Positions 24,043 through 33,644 of a DNA stretch of 64,000 nt are shown here, piece by piece. Position 1 is the first letter of the stretch, and every line of letters begins with the position of its first letter. The translations under genes and the position numbers were made by a program. The notes under the pieces are model-generated. The model searched no databases. It worked only from the letters and a program-made list of their open reading frames with translations, and was not told the origin of the DNA. The DNA lies in contig CM056743.1 in the NCBI GenBank assembly GCA_029851415.1, forward strand, positions 74,669,186 through 74,733,185. Reading direction: 5' to 3'. Origin of the DNA: Eretmocerus hayati (lineage: Eukaryota; Arthropoda; Insecta; Hymenoptera; Aphelinidae).

Positions 24043-25323
24043 ACATATCTTCGAAAGTTGGTGGATACGCCGATCACTGTTACAACACCGAACACGAGGC
24101 AAATTACGCGGGAGCTCGGAATTTGATCCGTGTGAATGAGGAACGCAAGTCTCGCAAGCAGAAAAAAGGGGAAAAAGCACGTATTTATGGATGGTTGAGT
24201 GGACAAGACGCTTACACTCTCCACAGACCGATTCGGAGGAAGTTTCCGAGATTGCACTAGAACGTGACGAACATAGATGATGTACTCAGTAAATACGCTT
24301 GGGTGGAGCCGCTGAGGGATAAATCAGCTCGAGCTGTGGGCTTGGCATTCAAAAAAATACTTGAAAGAGCAAAGGGTCGCGTACCCGTTCTCTTGCAAAC
24401 GGGCAAAGGCAAGGAGTTTGTCGACAGTGCTTTCCAGGGAATCCTCGAAGCCAACGGCCTAAAATTTCGTATAACCAGATCACCCGACGTAAAGGCATCA
24501 ATCGTGGAGCGGCTACTAAGATCAATTAAGGAGCGTTGTTGGCGCTTCCTTACCCATCAAAATACCCGCAGATATATCGATGATATCCGGAAGATCCTTC
24601 ACGCGTATAACCATACCGTACACACCTCGATTAGAATGAGAACAAATGATGTGAATCTGTACAATGCGTTCCGAGCGCAAGAGAACTTGCAGAGGAGTTG
24701 GGCGCAGCGACGCAAAGGGTGGCGAATCGTGGCGACCCCTGAATACGAGGTGGGTGATCTTGTGAGACTCAGTAGAGCCAAAGGCTTGTTTGAGAAAGGA
24801 CACATCAAGAACTTCACAGTCGAGGTGTTCAAGGTTGTGCGCTTTCTGCGTGAACAAGGAATGCACATTTATGAACTAGCAGGGTGTCTATCAGAATCTT
24901 TGCAAGGCAAAGAAGGACTTTCTAAGGACTTTTAAAGGACCAAAACCGGACAATGTAAGGACTTGGTTTTGGGAGCTACATGCTCATCGAGTACCCAAAT
25001 ACCATTCTTGAATCAACTATTAACTATAATTTATGTAATAACTAAATTTGTAAGTGTCCTCACAATAGTTGAAAGTTGAAAGATCCTGAGATTTCATCCT
25101 CAGAGTATCTTTTTGCTGTGACGATGAATTTTTTTAATACAGCAATTACTGTCCAAGTTATACCAAGTTTTTTTTAAACCTCTGTCAATGCTCACGATGG
25201 GATCGGGTACAGATCGCTATGCAACTAGCGACTCTTATACTTCGAGGTTTCTACCAAAAAACTCATTGTATTCTGAACTTGAAAAGTTCTTTTGGGCCAC
25301 TGCAGTCCCGTCCAAAAATACCT

Positions 25324-25351
25324 GGTGTACTATCATATATGATAGTACACC
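25324..25351. repeat. Perfect 28-bp palindrome
   Basis: GGTGTACTATCATA and its exact reverse complement abut with no spacer. It lies in the non-coding left part of the hAT-like insert and could extrude as a cruciform. No flanking structure explains it. Confidence 0.9.
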
Positions 25352-26106
25352 GAAATTGGGAGGCCGCTATCATATTAACTCACACTTAATCAGACATACT
25401 CATGATGTTCTTTTATGATCCAGAAAAGTCCCCAGTGCCGTGCAAAATTGATCATACCAAGCTTGAGGAATCATGATCCTACAACTACATCATATCCCAT
25501 ATCGGTTCAAATGTATTTTGAGTATACCCCGCAAAATAATGTCTCAATTTTCTGTTGATAGGGGGGGGGGGATTCAACTTTTGGAAAATCTACCTCAGTC
25601 GGGTCTGATCTTAGCAACGAGTCATTTCTGAACTAATTTAGCAGTCTATTATGGAAAATATTGGTTTAATTGACTCAATCGAGGCCCGTAATTTGAGTTA
25701 CTCCCGAGAAATATTACTATAATGCTTATATCGCAAATTCTACTTCATCGCGTGGATGAATTTGGGGCTGAACTAAATCTCATTCTTGAAATATTTGAGA
25801 TATTAGATAATTTGTATTAAACTAAGAATTGAACATTCTTAAGGTTAATGGTGAGTTGGGCAAATTGACAGCTGACAAGTATCACGCTTCATTTTGAAAT
25901 AAAATTAATTAATTCGAAAATAGTTAGCCGCACTCCTTCGGGATATTGGTGTAATCTTACAGTACAATGTTCTTACTTCGATTGAAAATTATCTCCGACG
26001 ATCATTGAAAAAATAAAGTGAAACCAAAATGAAATCGAATTCACTCACTAATGAGAAATTCCACGAGGAAACGATAGACACAAAAATGGGTCGGGTCTCA
26101 GATTCC

Positions 26107-28142
26107 TTCATGAGTCAATATTTTCGACTGTATAGGTCACAATATGAACATCTGCCACCATTAAAAACAATTGGAAAATTTTTTTCGGACTCCGGCGCAT
26201 AAATCAAGATTCGGTTTTAAAATTTTTTTACAAAAATTTCGTAAGTTTTTCTTAATAAAATCGTTACAACTCAGAAACGACTCTAAGTAGAGGAACGGGG
26301 TTCAGGGCCCGTATTGTAAATTTTGCGGTGAAATTTTTCGGCAAAATTTAACCGCAAAATTTAGAATACGGACCCAGTGCATCTGAAAAGTGAGTAAAAA
26401 TCCATCAAGAACCACTCTGGAATTTACGTTTCCATATCACCTCGATTATACATGGGTGATTCCGTGAAAATTATTTTTGATTATTTTCCTCAAAAAGCTA
26501 TTCTTTTCAATTATTCAAAAGTACATTCTCCGATGCAAAACGTTGTGTTCTTCTTGAAAAGGATCATTTCATTCTACATTTTTGTGTTCTAAGGTGTTTT
26601 TTGGTCGTTTTTTAAATTTCAATGATAAACAACCTCATTTTCCTGCGCATGCGCGAGATTTGGGGATTCCAAAACCAATTTTTTTGGAAAGCTGAAAAAT
26701 TGCCTTGGAAATCACCACTTGCAGAGTTTAATTTCGTTGATTTAAACCAAAGTTTCAGACACTTTTAAAACCGAGTACAAAAAGCAGCTTGGTGCGAGGT
26801 CCCTATTCGATTCGATAGATGCCTTCATGTCCTCGCTCAATGCAACCTTTATCTTTCGGAGGCTGCAATTTCGGTTCTCATTGATGAAATTGAACTTCTG
26901 CGAGTGGTCACTTTGAAGAAAATTTTCTCAGCTTTTCATAGAAATTTGTTTCGGAATACCTAAATCTCGCGAGTGCGCAGAAAGTCGAGGTTTTTCAACA
27001 TTGAAATTCAAAAAACGCCCACAGAACAACTTAGAACCCAGAAATGCAGAATGGAAGTATTAATTTGGAAAAGAGCACAACTTTTGACATTGAAGAATGT
27101 ACTCTGAAATATTCCAAAAAAATAGCTTTTTAAGAAAAAGAGTTGAGGATGATTTTCACGGAATCACCCATGTATAATCGAGGTGATATGGAAACCGAAA
27201 TTCCGGAGTAGTTCTTGATGGATTTTTACTCACTTTTCAGATGCACTGGGTCCGTATTCTAAATTTTGCGGTAAAATTCTGCCGGAAAATTTTACCGCAA
27301 AATTTAGAATACGGGCCCTGAACCCCGCCCGTGTAAAAATGGGAACCCTATGATCATATATGAACATGGGGTCCAAGAAACCTATGACCATTTATGAACA
27401 TCTATGAATCGATTTTCAAAATTTTTTAAAATCTGATAAGTTGTTATGTATGGTTGCATTTTCAGGGAATATGACATCAAAAAGTCACGCTGCTGATCTT
27501 GCATAACCGAGAAAATCTCCAAGAGTTCATTAAGTAATCGAATCAAAACGACTTATAAGTGATATCATTCTCCTGCTAGAAAAAAAAATTTAATTTCCGA
27601 GATTTAAATCGTTTGGCAAATCGGTGGCCAATCTGCACAATTTGTTATATCTTGAGATCATCATTTTGAGAAATACTACATTTAAGCAGGTTTGTCACGA
27701 ATATGCCAAAACGTTTATAATCTTGGCAATTAAAATCTTTTTCTATTAAGATATATAATGATTCTTGGAGATTTTCTCGGTTATGTAACAGCATCGTGAT
27801 TCTTTGATGTAATATTCCCTGAAAATGAAACCATAACAACTCCTCGGATTTTAAAAAATTCTGAAAATCGTTTCATATATGTTCATATATAGTCATAGGG
27901 TCCTTGGACCCCATGTTCATATATGATCACAGGGTTCCCATTTTCACATGGGCGTTCCTCTACTTAGAGTCGTTTCTGAGTTATAACGATTTTATTAAGA
28001 AAAACTTACGAAAACTTTGTAAAAAACTTTTAAAACCGAATCTTGATTTATGCGCCGGGGTCCGAAAAACATTTTCCAATTTTTTTTATGGTGGTAGATG
28101 TTCATATTGTGACCTATACAGTCGAAAATATTGACTCATGAA
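26107..28142. mobile_element. Long-TIR (foldback) element nested in the hAT-like insert
   Basis: Arms of about 390 bp are inverted copies. The left arm is 26107-26297 continuing at 27326-27530, and the right arm is about 27755-28142. The outer ends read TTCATGAGTC/GACTCATGAA. The left arm is interrupted by another element at 26298-27325. No coding region and no clear target duplication is visible. Without the inner insert it is about 1.0 kb. Confidence 0.75.
26298..27325. mobile_element. Innermost TIR element (1.03 kb) nested in the foldback element
   Basis: Inverted ends start GGGTTCAGGGCCCGTATT and extend about 180 bp inward, including TTTTGCGGT motifs. The right arm of the host foldback element shows the uninterrupted site (AGAGGAACGCCC), which places the insertion between CG at 26296-26297 and CG at 27326-27327. 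No coding sequence is seen. Confidence 0.75.
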
Positions 28143-28699
28143 TTATTTTGCGGATTTCCGTACTCGCGGTAAAATTTTCCGAAGCATACCCCCCGCGGAT
28201 ACGTTGGTATTCGCGGATTTCCGTACTTACGGTAAATGTTTTCACGCCCTATTTCCCGTGGCATATGGCGTTTGACCGACGTATTATCGTATTATACATT
28301 TGTGAACATCAACTCGATGAGGTACCGTGCGATGGAAACTATTGAAAAATCTCTCATTGTGAACTAGGTTCATCGAGAATTGCCGCGAGTACCAGTATAA
28401 ACCTGCACTTGGGTAACGGAGAACACACATCTGTTAGTTTACAAATTAATAGTTTGTAAATCTTACAAACTAGTTTGTAAAACTAACAAATGAGTTTGTT
28501 AATCCAACAAATACAAATTTTACAAACAGACGTTTGTGAATCTAACAAATTATTTTTTTTCGTGATGCTTGCCTCCTAATTCTAAATTAGTAAGGACCTA
28601 GCCATGCAAATAAGGACTTTCTAAGGACATAAGGACTCTTCAAATCAAATAAGGACGTTCTAAGGACTAGAAGGACTGGAAGGACCGGTAGACACCCTG
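28143..28699. repeat. TTTGTAAA-type inverted repeats and AAGGAC subterminal repeats of the hAT-like element
   Basis: At 28430-28560 short TTTGT(T/A)A and TAACAAA motifs alternate in both orientations. From 28588 to the end AAGGAC occurs about eight times, as at the left end. Such subterminal motifs are typical transposase-binding repeats. Confidence 0.6.
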
Positions 28700-28921
28700 A
28701 CTAGCGAGCTTGGATGATACAGTTATAGATGGTTTCTTCTACACCGAAGAGCTAGTTGGCGTGAGTAAAAGTCGATTTGATGATGAACAGCTATTCCAAG
28801 TCGAAAAAACAATACGAAGCAAGGGCCGTGGAGCTAACAAACAAGTATTCGTCAAGTGGTCAGGGTATCCGGAGAAATTTAACTCTTGGATCAAGGCGAC
28901 GGAATTGGAATCCATCGAAAA

Positions 28922-29710
28922 ATGAGTTACTCCGACGAATTTTATCTTGTTCTGCCTAGCAACAGCAGTATGTTATATTTTCCCGATAACACTACTACGT
29001 GCTTCACAACGCATCTGAATCGTGAGATTCGATTGACGGGGAATTGGGTGGTTGGGCTTGCAGAGATTCATATCCGTTGTACTGTCACACACATACAGAA
29101 GAGTGACGCGTACTACTATTTCAACGACAACAAGGACCCTGATGTAGATGACAAGACCATCCCCATTCCCCACGGCGTGTACGACAGTATCGTACAGCTC
29201 GTGCAAGAGTTGAATGCAGACAAAAGCGTTGCAAAACATCAAATTCTCGCTCCGACGGCAAACCCTAAGGGATACTATCAGCTGCTGAAAGTATGCAAAT
29301 GTGAGGGGCATCACTATACTTTCTATAACGGGAAAATTCGGAGAGCTTTGGGATTTGACGAGCAAATCGATCCGCTCATTCTCACGGACCGAAAAACAAA
29401 AATTGTTGGAGAAAATCCTGCATGTCTGTCAAGGTGTCTACTGGATCAGCTGTTTGTTTACACGGATATATGCGAGCCATACACAGTAGGAAACACACAA
29501 GCGGCATTATTGCGCATAGTATCGTTGGGGATATCAAAGTATAATTTTGGTTCAAACGTTGTCAGGCATTTTTCACCCAACCAATATATACCGCTTTTAT
29601 ATCACACGTTTCAGAGCGTAGTGGTGGATATAAGGAATACGCACGGTGAACACGTCCCATTCGAGTATGGAACTCTGACGGTTACACTTCATTCCAGAAG
29701 AGAAGGATGA
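28922..29710 (+). CDS. Penton-type minor capsid protein of Polinton A (262 aa, intact)
   Basis: In Polintons this position encodes the single-jelly-roll minor capsid protein that would occupy capsid vertices. ATG 28922 overlaps the integrase stop as ATGA, which suggests termination-reinitiation. The N-terminus (YLVLPSNSSMLYFPDN, then LTGNWVVGLAEI) matches the start of the truncated B copy (48691). The body is beta-rich with no stop or frameshift. The last codons end 10 nt before the next ATG. Family assignment is by position and recognised N-terminal pattern. Confidence 0.85.
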   Translation: MSYSDEFYLVLPSNSSMLYFPDNTTTCFTTHLNREIRLTGNWVVGLAEIHIRCTVTHIQKSDAYYYFNDNKDPDVDDKTIPIPHGVYDSIVQLVQELNADKSVAKHQILAPTANPKGYYQLLKVCKCEGHHYTFYNGKIRRALGFDEQIDPLILTDRKTKIVGENPACLSRCLLDQLFVYTDICEPYTVGNTQAALLRIVSLGISKYNFGSNVVRHFSPNQYIPLLYHTFQSVVVDIRNTHGEHVPFEYGTLTVTLHSRREG

Positions 29711-29720
29711 AGTATCCACC

Positions 29721-30248
29721 ATGTCTCATTACGACCAGTATTACAATGAGCAGATAGGCGGAAGTAGAGGAGTGAGAAACGTTTTTGCGGGATCAACGTA
29801 TCAGAGAGTCTCGGGCATTGGTAGTTTCTTAGGCTCCCTATTACGACACATTGTTCCTCATTTGGCGAGCGGTGCTAAAGCCGTTGGAAAAGAAGCCGTG
29901 CGTGCAGGACTGAACGTGTTTGATGACGTTGTAGACAGTGGTGTGGGTTTGAAAGAGTCTTTCAATACACGCGCACGAGAGTCAGGTAAGAAGCTTAGGA
30001 TAAAGGCTGTGAGGAGAGTGAGGGGCATGATGCAGGGCAACGGTTATAAAACGCGCTGTGGTGTCAAAAAACGACAGTCCCGGCGAAACCGCACAGCTGC
30101 TAGTACCTCATCGCGCAAGCGGAAGAAGACAGTTGCAAAAAGACGCACGCGTCGGACGACTGGGTCCGTAAGCAAACGAAGGGAGAGAACCAGCGATGGA
30201 AGGAAGAGGGCAGTGAGAAGTGTGGCAGATATATTCGGCTCTGAATAA
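29721..30248 (+). CDS. Core/condensation-type protein of Polinton A (175 aa, intact)
   Basis: The N-terminal half has a Gly-rich start and an amphipathic, Ala/Val-rich helix region (GIGSFLGSLLRHIVPHLASG, then AVGKEAVRAGLNVFDDV). The C-terminal half is extremely basic (KKRQSRRNR, RKRKKTVAKRRTRRT). This layout recalls adenovirus pVI-like helices joined to a pVII/pX-like DNA-condensing tail, and similar genes sit between penton and major capsid in arthropod Polintons. It probably packs DNA or disrupts membranes, by analogy only. It lies 10 nt after the penton gene and 8 nt before the major capsid gene. Confidence 0.75.
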   Translation: MSHYDQYYNEQIGGSRGVRNVFAGSTYQRVSGIGSFLGSLLRHIVPHLASGAKAVGKEAVRAGLNVFDDVVDSGVGLKESFNTRARESGKKLRIKAVRRVRGMMQGNGYKTRCGVKKRQSRRNRTAASTSSRKRKKTVAKRRTRRTTGSVSKRRERTSDGRKRAVRSVADIFGSE

Positions 30249-30256
30249 AACGGAAG

Positions 30257-31596
30257 ATGGTATTCTTACATTCGTGTAGTGGTGAATGGATGGAGAGTGA
30301 ACTCGATTTATTTACTCTCCCCCTAACACAGACTTCGATCGAGAGCAGCGCTTTTCTCTACTACACGCCCGTCAGTTCGCTGAGCGAAGACTCCAACACA
30401 CCGTTGGAATTCGTCATCCCATCCTCGACGGATCATTACATCGACTTAGCACACACTATGTTGCGTGTCTCAGCTTGTATAACACCGTTCGGCGTCGAAG
30501 CTGAAAATGCCAAAGTCGCCCCGGTGAATAATTTTATTCATTCTCTTTTCGACCAGATCGACGTGTTCTTCAATCAGAAGATTGTTTCACCGCAGAACAA
30601 TGCTTATCCGTACAGGGCGTACTTGGAAACAATTCTCAATTATTCCGTGCCAACTATGCAATCGCACCTGACCGCAGCTTTGTGGTACCACGATAAACCC
30701 GGATCTATGGACGCAATTCCTAACCTCGCAAGCACCACGCCGGAGTATAACCCGGGCTTATCGACGAGAAAAGATCTGATGCTCAATGGAAAGACCGTGG
30801 ACATGTTTGGATACATTCACTCTGATTTATTCTCTCAGCCACGGTTTTTGATCAACGGAATAGAAGTAAGGGTGAGACTCACGCGAAGTAAGGACACCTT
30901 TTGCTGATGGACTCCTCAGAAGCCGCCAATCCTTCGGTTCGCATCAAGGACGCTGCGGTTATCGTGCGCCGAGCCAAGATAAGCTCGGGCGTCTTGCTCG
31001 CCCATGCAAAGGCTCTAGCTAAGACCACGGCAAAATATCCGATCACTCGAGTCGAGGTCAAATCGTTCACCATGCACAGAGGTATCTTAGGTGACACTCT
31101 GGATAATGTTATTCTAGGTCAACTGCCCAAACGCGTCATTCTTGGTTTTGTGTCGAATAGAGCATTCAATGGAAACAGACGTCTCAACCCTTTTAATTTC
31201 CAACATTTATCCATCAACTTCCTCTCCCTGTACGTGGACGGTGTGCAGATTCCTAGTAAACCGTTGCAACCCCGATTTATAGGGGATGAGAAACTATACG
31301 TGGATTCATTTCACACGCTTTACACGGATACAGGTATACATTACATGAATGAGAGCCTGGGTATCGATCGAGTAAACTATCCGGAAGGGTATTGTCTGTT
31401 TGCATTCGACTTGACACCCGATCTTTCAGCACACTTCCCTACGCACTGGAATCTTGTTAGAACAGGTTCTCTACGAATAGAAGTCCGTTCCGCTACGCCT
31501 TTAACGGAAACTATCAATTGTATTGTGTATGCGGAATTCGACAATGTCCTTGAAATAGACTCGAATAGACAAGTCACGACAGATTTCAACGCCTAA
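30257..31596 (+). pseudogene. mcp: Major capsid protein (double jelly roll) of Polinton A, split by one frameshift
   Basis: It would form the hexons of the capsid. ATG 30257 opens with the family's conserved SGEWMESELDLF and TLPLTQTSIES stretches. A frameshift at about 30900-30905 divides the gene into 216- and 231-codon frames. Both halves are otherwise free of stops, and the second half contains the conserved GQLPKRVILGFV, YVDGVQIPSKPLQP and LTPDLSAHFPTHWNLVRTG regions. The total of about 446 codons agrees with the family's usual length. A single lesion suggests late loss of selection. The next gene has its own promoter. Confidence 0.92.
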
Positions 31597-31668
31597 GTCA
31601 TAGCCGTATCGCCGCGCCCTCTTGACGCCTATGAGAGGGGGTAGGGTCTTATGCGGCGGGGAGGACAG

Positions 31669-31703
31669 TATATAGCCAGACCCATGATGGTGCTCTTTCA
31701 GTA
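31669..31703 (+). promoter_or_regulatory. TATA plus initiator upstream of the 31744 gene
   Basis: TATATAG starts at 31669 and TTTCAGTACC places the initiator A at 31700, 31 nt away. The next ATG is at 31744. The segment lies in the 147-nt gap after the major capsid gene. Confidence 0.7.
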
Positions 31704-31743
31704 CCCTGGCACACCTTGATTCATCGTTCACGTCGCGCATCAA

Positions 31744-32168
31744 GATGGATATAGTCATTGAAATACTGGGATACCAGGACCGTTTCAATAAATTTGCTCC
31801 GAAAGAGGTCACCGTACTGTCCATCAAAGGCGATGTGTCGGCCCATTGGATGATACTACCGCCACATCGATTTGAGGAATTATCGGAAGAAGTGAAAAAA
31901 TGAAACAATTACGGTTCCCGAAGCTGCCACGGTCTTGAGTGGTTTGATGGGAGTATCTCCCAGACCAGACTCCAGTATTACCTGTGCAAATTGTCGAGAT
32001 GTACCAATACCGTTTATGTGAGAGGATCAGAAGGAGCAAAATATTTGGAGATGGTAATGGCGCGTACCATCGTCAACATCGAGGATCACGCACGTATCAG
32101 CTTGTTGGATCTCCAGGAAAAGTTCAAGTGTGAAAATTTGTGTTGGTTCCATGCTGTGCTGGGGAAGT
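31744..32168 (+). pseudogene. Conserved arthropod Polinton protein of unknown function, one in-frame stop
   Basis: ATG 31744 starts with MDIVIEILGYQDRFNKFAPK followed by KEVTVLSIKGDVSAHW, a pattern seen downstream of capsid genes in arthropod Polintons. A TGA at 31900-31902 interrupts it. The same frame then continues (GLEWFDGSISQ, VYVRGSEGAKYLE, IVNIEDHA, KCENLCWFHA) to TAA at 32166-32168. The HxxGLEWFDG and YVRGxEKxxYL pattern may be an inactive nuclease-like fold, but I know no demonstrated function. Only one nonsense codon separates it from an open gene. The frame stays open for another 100 codons beyond the TAA. Confidence 0.65.
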
Positions 32169-32476
32169 AATATAAAGCTGACTTCTGCACGACAAGACGA
32201 GCACAACTTCTGAGGCTGTGGTTGATATCGCTCTTACCCAGCGCAAATCAAAAGGACCTCCGCAATAAAAACATCGATAAGATACTCTACCATCTACGGA
32301 GACTCTTTGTCACTAGGCTGAATTCTGTGCGGTTCTCTTCTTCAGAAAGCATAGGTTACGATGAAGTGGATATACCACCCATGACTCCGGATGATTCCGA
32401 TGATTCAAACGATTCGAACGAGCATACCTATGAAACAGCAGATGAAATCGTGAAAAAAACAGCGCAGAGGACATGA
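32169..32476 (+). CDS. Short Asp/Ser-rich frame before the protease (unknown)
   Basis: After the TAA at 32166 the same frame remains open to 32476, without an early ATG. It includes KNIDKILYHLRRLF and a C-terminal acidic tail (TPDDSDDSNDSNEHTYE). The TGA overlaps the protease ATG as ATGA, like the integrase/penton junction. Either it is a separate small gene using a non-obvious start (a TATAAAG lies at 32171), or a 3' extension of the preceding protein. No family is recognised. Confidence 0.4.
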
Positions 32477-33180
32477 ATACTCTCGAGATCTTGAACGCGC
32501 TTAGAAGTGTGGAAGCCCGAAGTATAGGCGTGTACGCTGCCGATCGTATCCCGAGGATCCTCATGACTCCAGCGGCGGTAGTCTGCAACAGCGAGGACCA
32601 TACCAAGCGCGGAACTCACTGGTCAGCCATACATATTGACAAAAATAGGATTGGTACGTATTTTGACAGTTACGGACTACCGCCAATTTCCGAACACCAT
32701 CTATGCAGATTACGCGAAAACTGCAAGAGTTTTCGCTGGAGCACCAAAGAGTTACAAAGCGATGATTCAGTGTGTTGTGGCCAATATACGATTATATTTT
32801 TATATGATATGTGTAGTGGAAAGAGTTTGAGTCAATTCTATAGATTATTCACAAAGAATAAGAAGAAGAATGATGAAAAAGTAATGAAATTCTATAAGAA
32901 GATTTTGAAATTGATTAAGTATAAGAAATGCCCGCGTGCGAATTCTTTTTTGGACGAATTATCTCTTGGTTCTGGTCATTGTAATCAATCATGTATTCCT
33001 CGTAATCGTTTCTCGTGGAGAACATCTGACTCTGTACCAATAGTATTAGTTTTTACAGTAAAGAAATGTATTCCCACGTGTAGTCAATGCGTTTATTATT
33101 CAACAAACACCCTCCTATCCCACCCTTGTCAACGTCTTCGGAATATTGTCAATACACGAAAAGAAATGGAAGTCATATAA
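32473..33180 (+). CDS. pro: Adenain-like cysteine protease of Polinton A (235 aa, intact)
   Basis: It would mature capsid proteins during virion assembly. From ATG 32473 the catalytic His is in GTHWSAIHI (about 32620), the acidic partner in YFDSYG (about 32665) and the nucleophile in CCGQYTIIF (about 32780), in the order expected for adenovirus-type proteases (Ulp1-like fold). The N-terminal NTLEILNALR region is also seen in the B copy (48938). The C-terminus after residue 160 is Lys- and Cys-rich and longer than I would expect; its last 40 residues may be read-through into decayed sequence. Confidence 0.85.
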   Translation: MNTLEILNALRSVEARSIGVYAADRIPRILMTPAAVVCNSEDHTKRGTHWSAIHIDKNRIGTYFDSYGLPPISEHHLCRLRENCKSFRWSTKELQSDDSVCCGQYTIIFLYDMCSGKSLSQFYRLFTKNKKKNDEKVMKFYKKILKLIKYKKCPRANSFLDELSLGSGHCNQSCIPRNRFSWRTSDSVPIVLVFTVKKCIPTCSQCVYYSTNTLLSHPCQRLRNIVNTRKEMEVI

Positions 33181-33644
33181 TGACAGAACAGCTGGTCTCT
33201 TTTTTGCACAATGAAATATTCCAACGGATATTCACCCATCATACTTGCCGAAAGAAAGTAAATATAGCAATATGGCGCTGTTCCCTTCAATCAACCAGCA
33301 GATTTTGATGAAATGTACTTCTTATTTATTCAAAATCCGTCACTCGAGAACAATGAGAAGAGAAAAAGTAAGTATCCCCCACCATATTCATACATCTCAA
33401 GGGTGATTGGTTTGGGCAACGCCGAGTTATACCCGCACCCCGCCTTAGACCAGGGTAGGGATGTGTAGCTATACATACATGTGTAGCTATACAAAGCTAT
33501 ACATTTTCATGCGTAGCGGTAGGGGGTGAACAGACCGTTGAGCGAACTTTCAACCGTTTAGGTGTTCAGTTGTGCGTGAGGCGGCGAGTAGTTCGCCTCG
33601 ACCCGAAAGTTAATCGAATTAAGCCGCTTCTTCCATACGTCAAA
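33181..33644 (+). promoter_or_regulatory. Spacer upstream of the PC4-like gene with repeated GTGTAGCTATACA motifs
   Basis: GTGTAGCTATACA occurs near 33466 and again near 33482, followed by a third partial copy (AAGCTATACAT). Each is centred on AGCT and nearly palindromic. A TTCAGTTGTG initiator-like site lies at 33565, with its A at 33568, 77 nt before the ATG; no TATA box is seen 31 nt upstream. No gene is visible in the spacer. Confidence 0.45.

Larger units (their letters stand above)
24880..28699. mobile_element. Non-autonomous hAT-like transposon inside the integrase gene (3.8 kb, carries nested elements)
   Basis: The ends are CAGGGTGTCTA and TAGACACCCTG. The 5-mer ACTAG is duplicated at 24875-24879 and 28700-28704. 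Removing the insert and one duplication restores the integrase frame exactly. Subterminal AAGGACTTTCTAAGGAC repeats occur at both ends (24908-24945 and 28590-28682) in the same orientation. No transposase is visible. The CAGGG ends suit hAT, but the 5-bp duplication is shorter than the usual 8 bp, so the superfamily is tentative. Confidence 0.8.
24021..28925 (+). pseudogene. int: Retroviral-type integrase with chromodomain, Polinton A; deleted, mutated and split by a transposon
   Basis: It would insert the element into host DNA. The N-terminal part ends in SGQDAYTLHRP (about 24195-24230), the usual Polinton signature. A stop at 24258-24260 and an internal deletion remove the segment holding the first catalytic Asp. 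The second Asp has become Gly (LLQTGKGKEF, about 24390-24420). The catalytic Glu remains (IVERL, about 24500). A hAT-like element (24880-28699) splits the C-terminal region. After it the frame resumes with a chromodomain-like end (WSGYPEKFNSWI, about 28858-28893). The stop overlaps the penton ATG (ATGA). It cannot be active. Confidence 0.92.

Noticed and set aside
30900..30910. Programmed ribosomal frameshift in the major capsid gene
   Set aside because: No slippery heptamer followed by a stable structure is apparent, and other genes of the element are broken by similar small lesions; a simple mutation is the better explanation.
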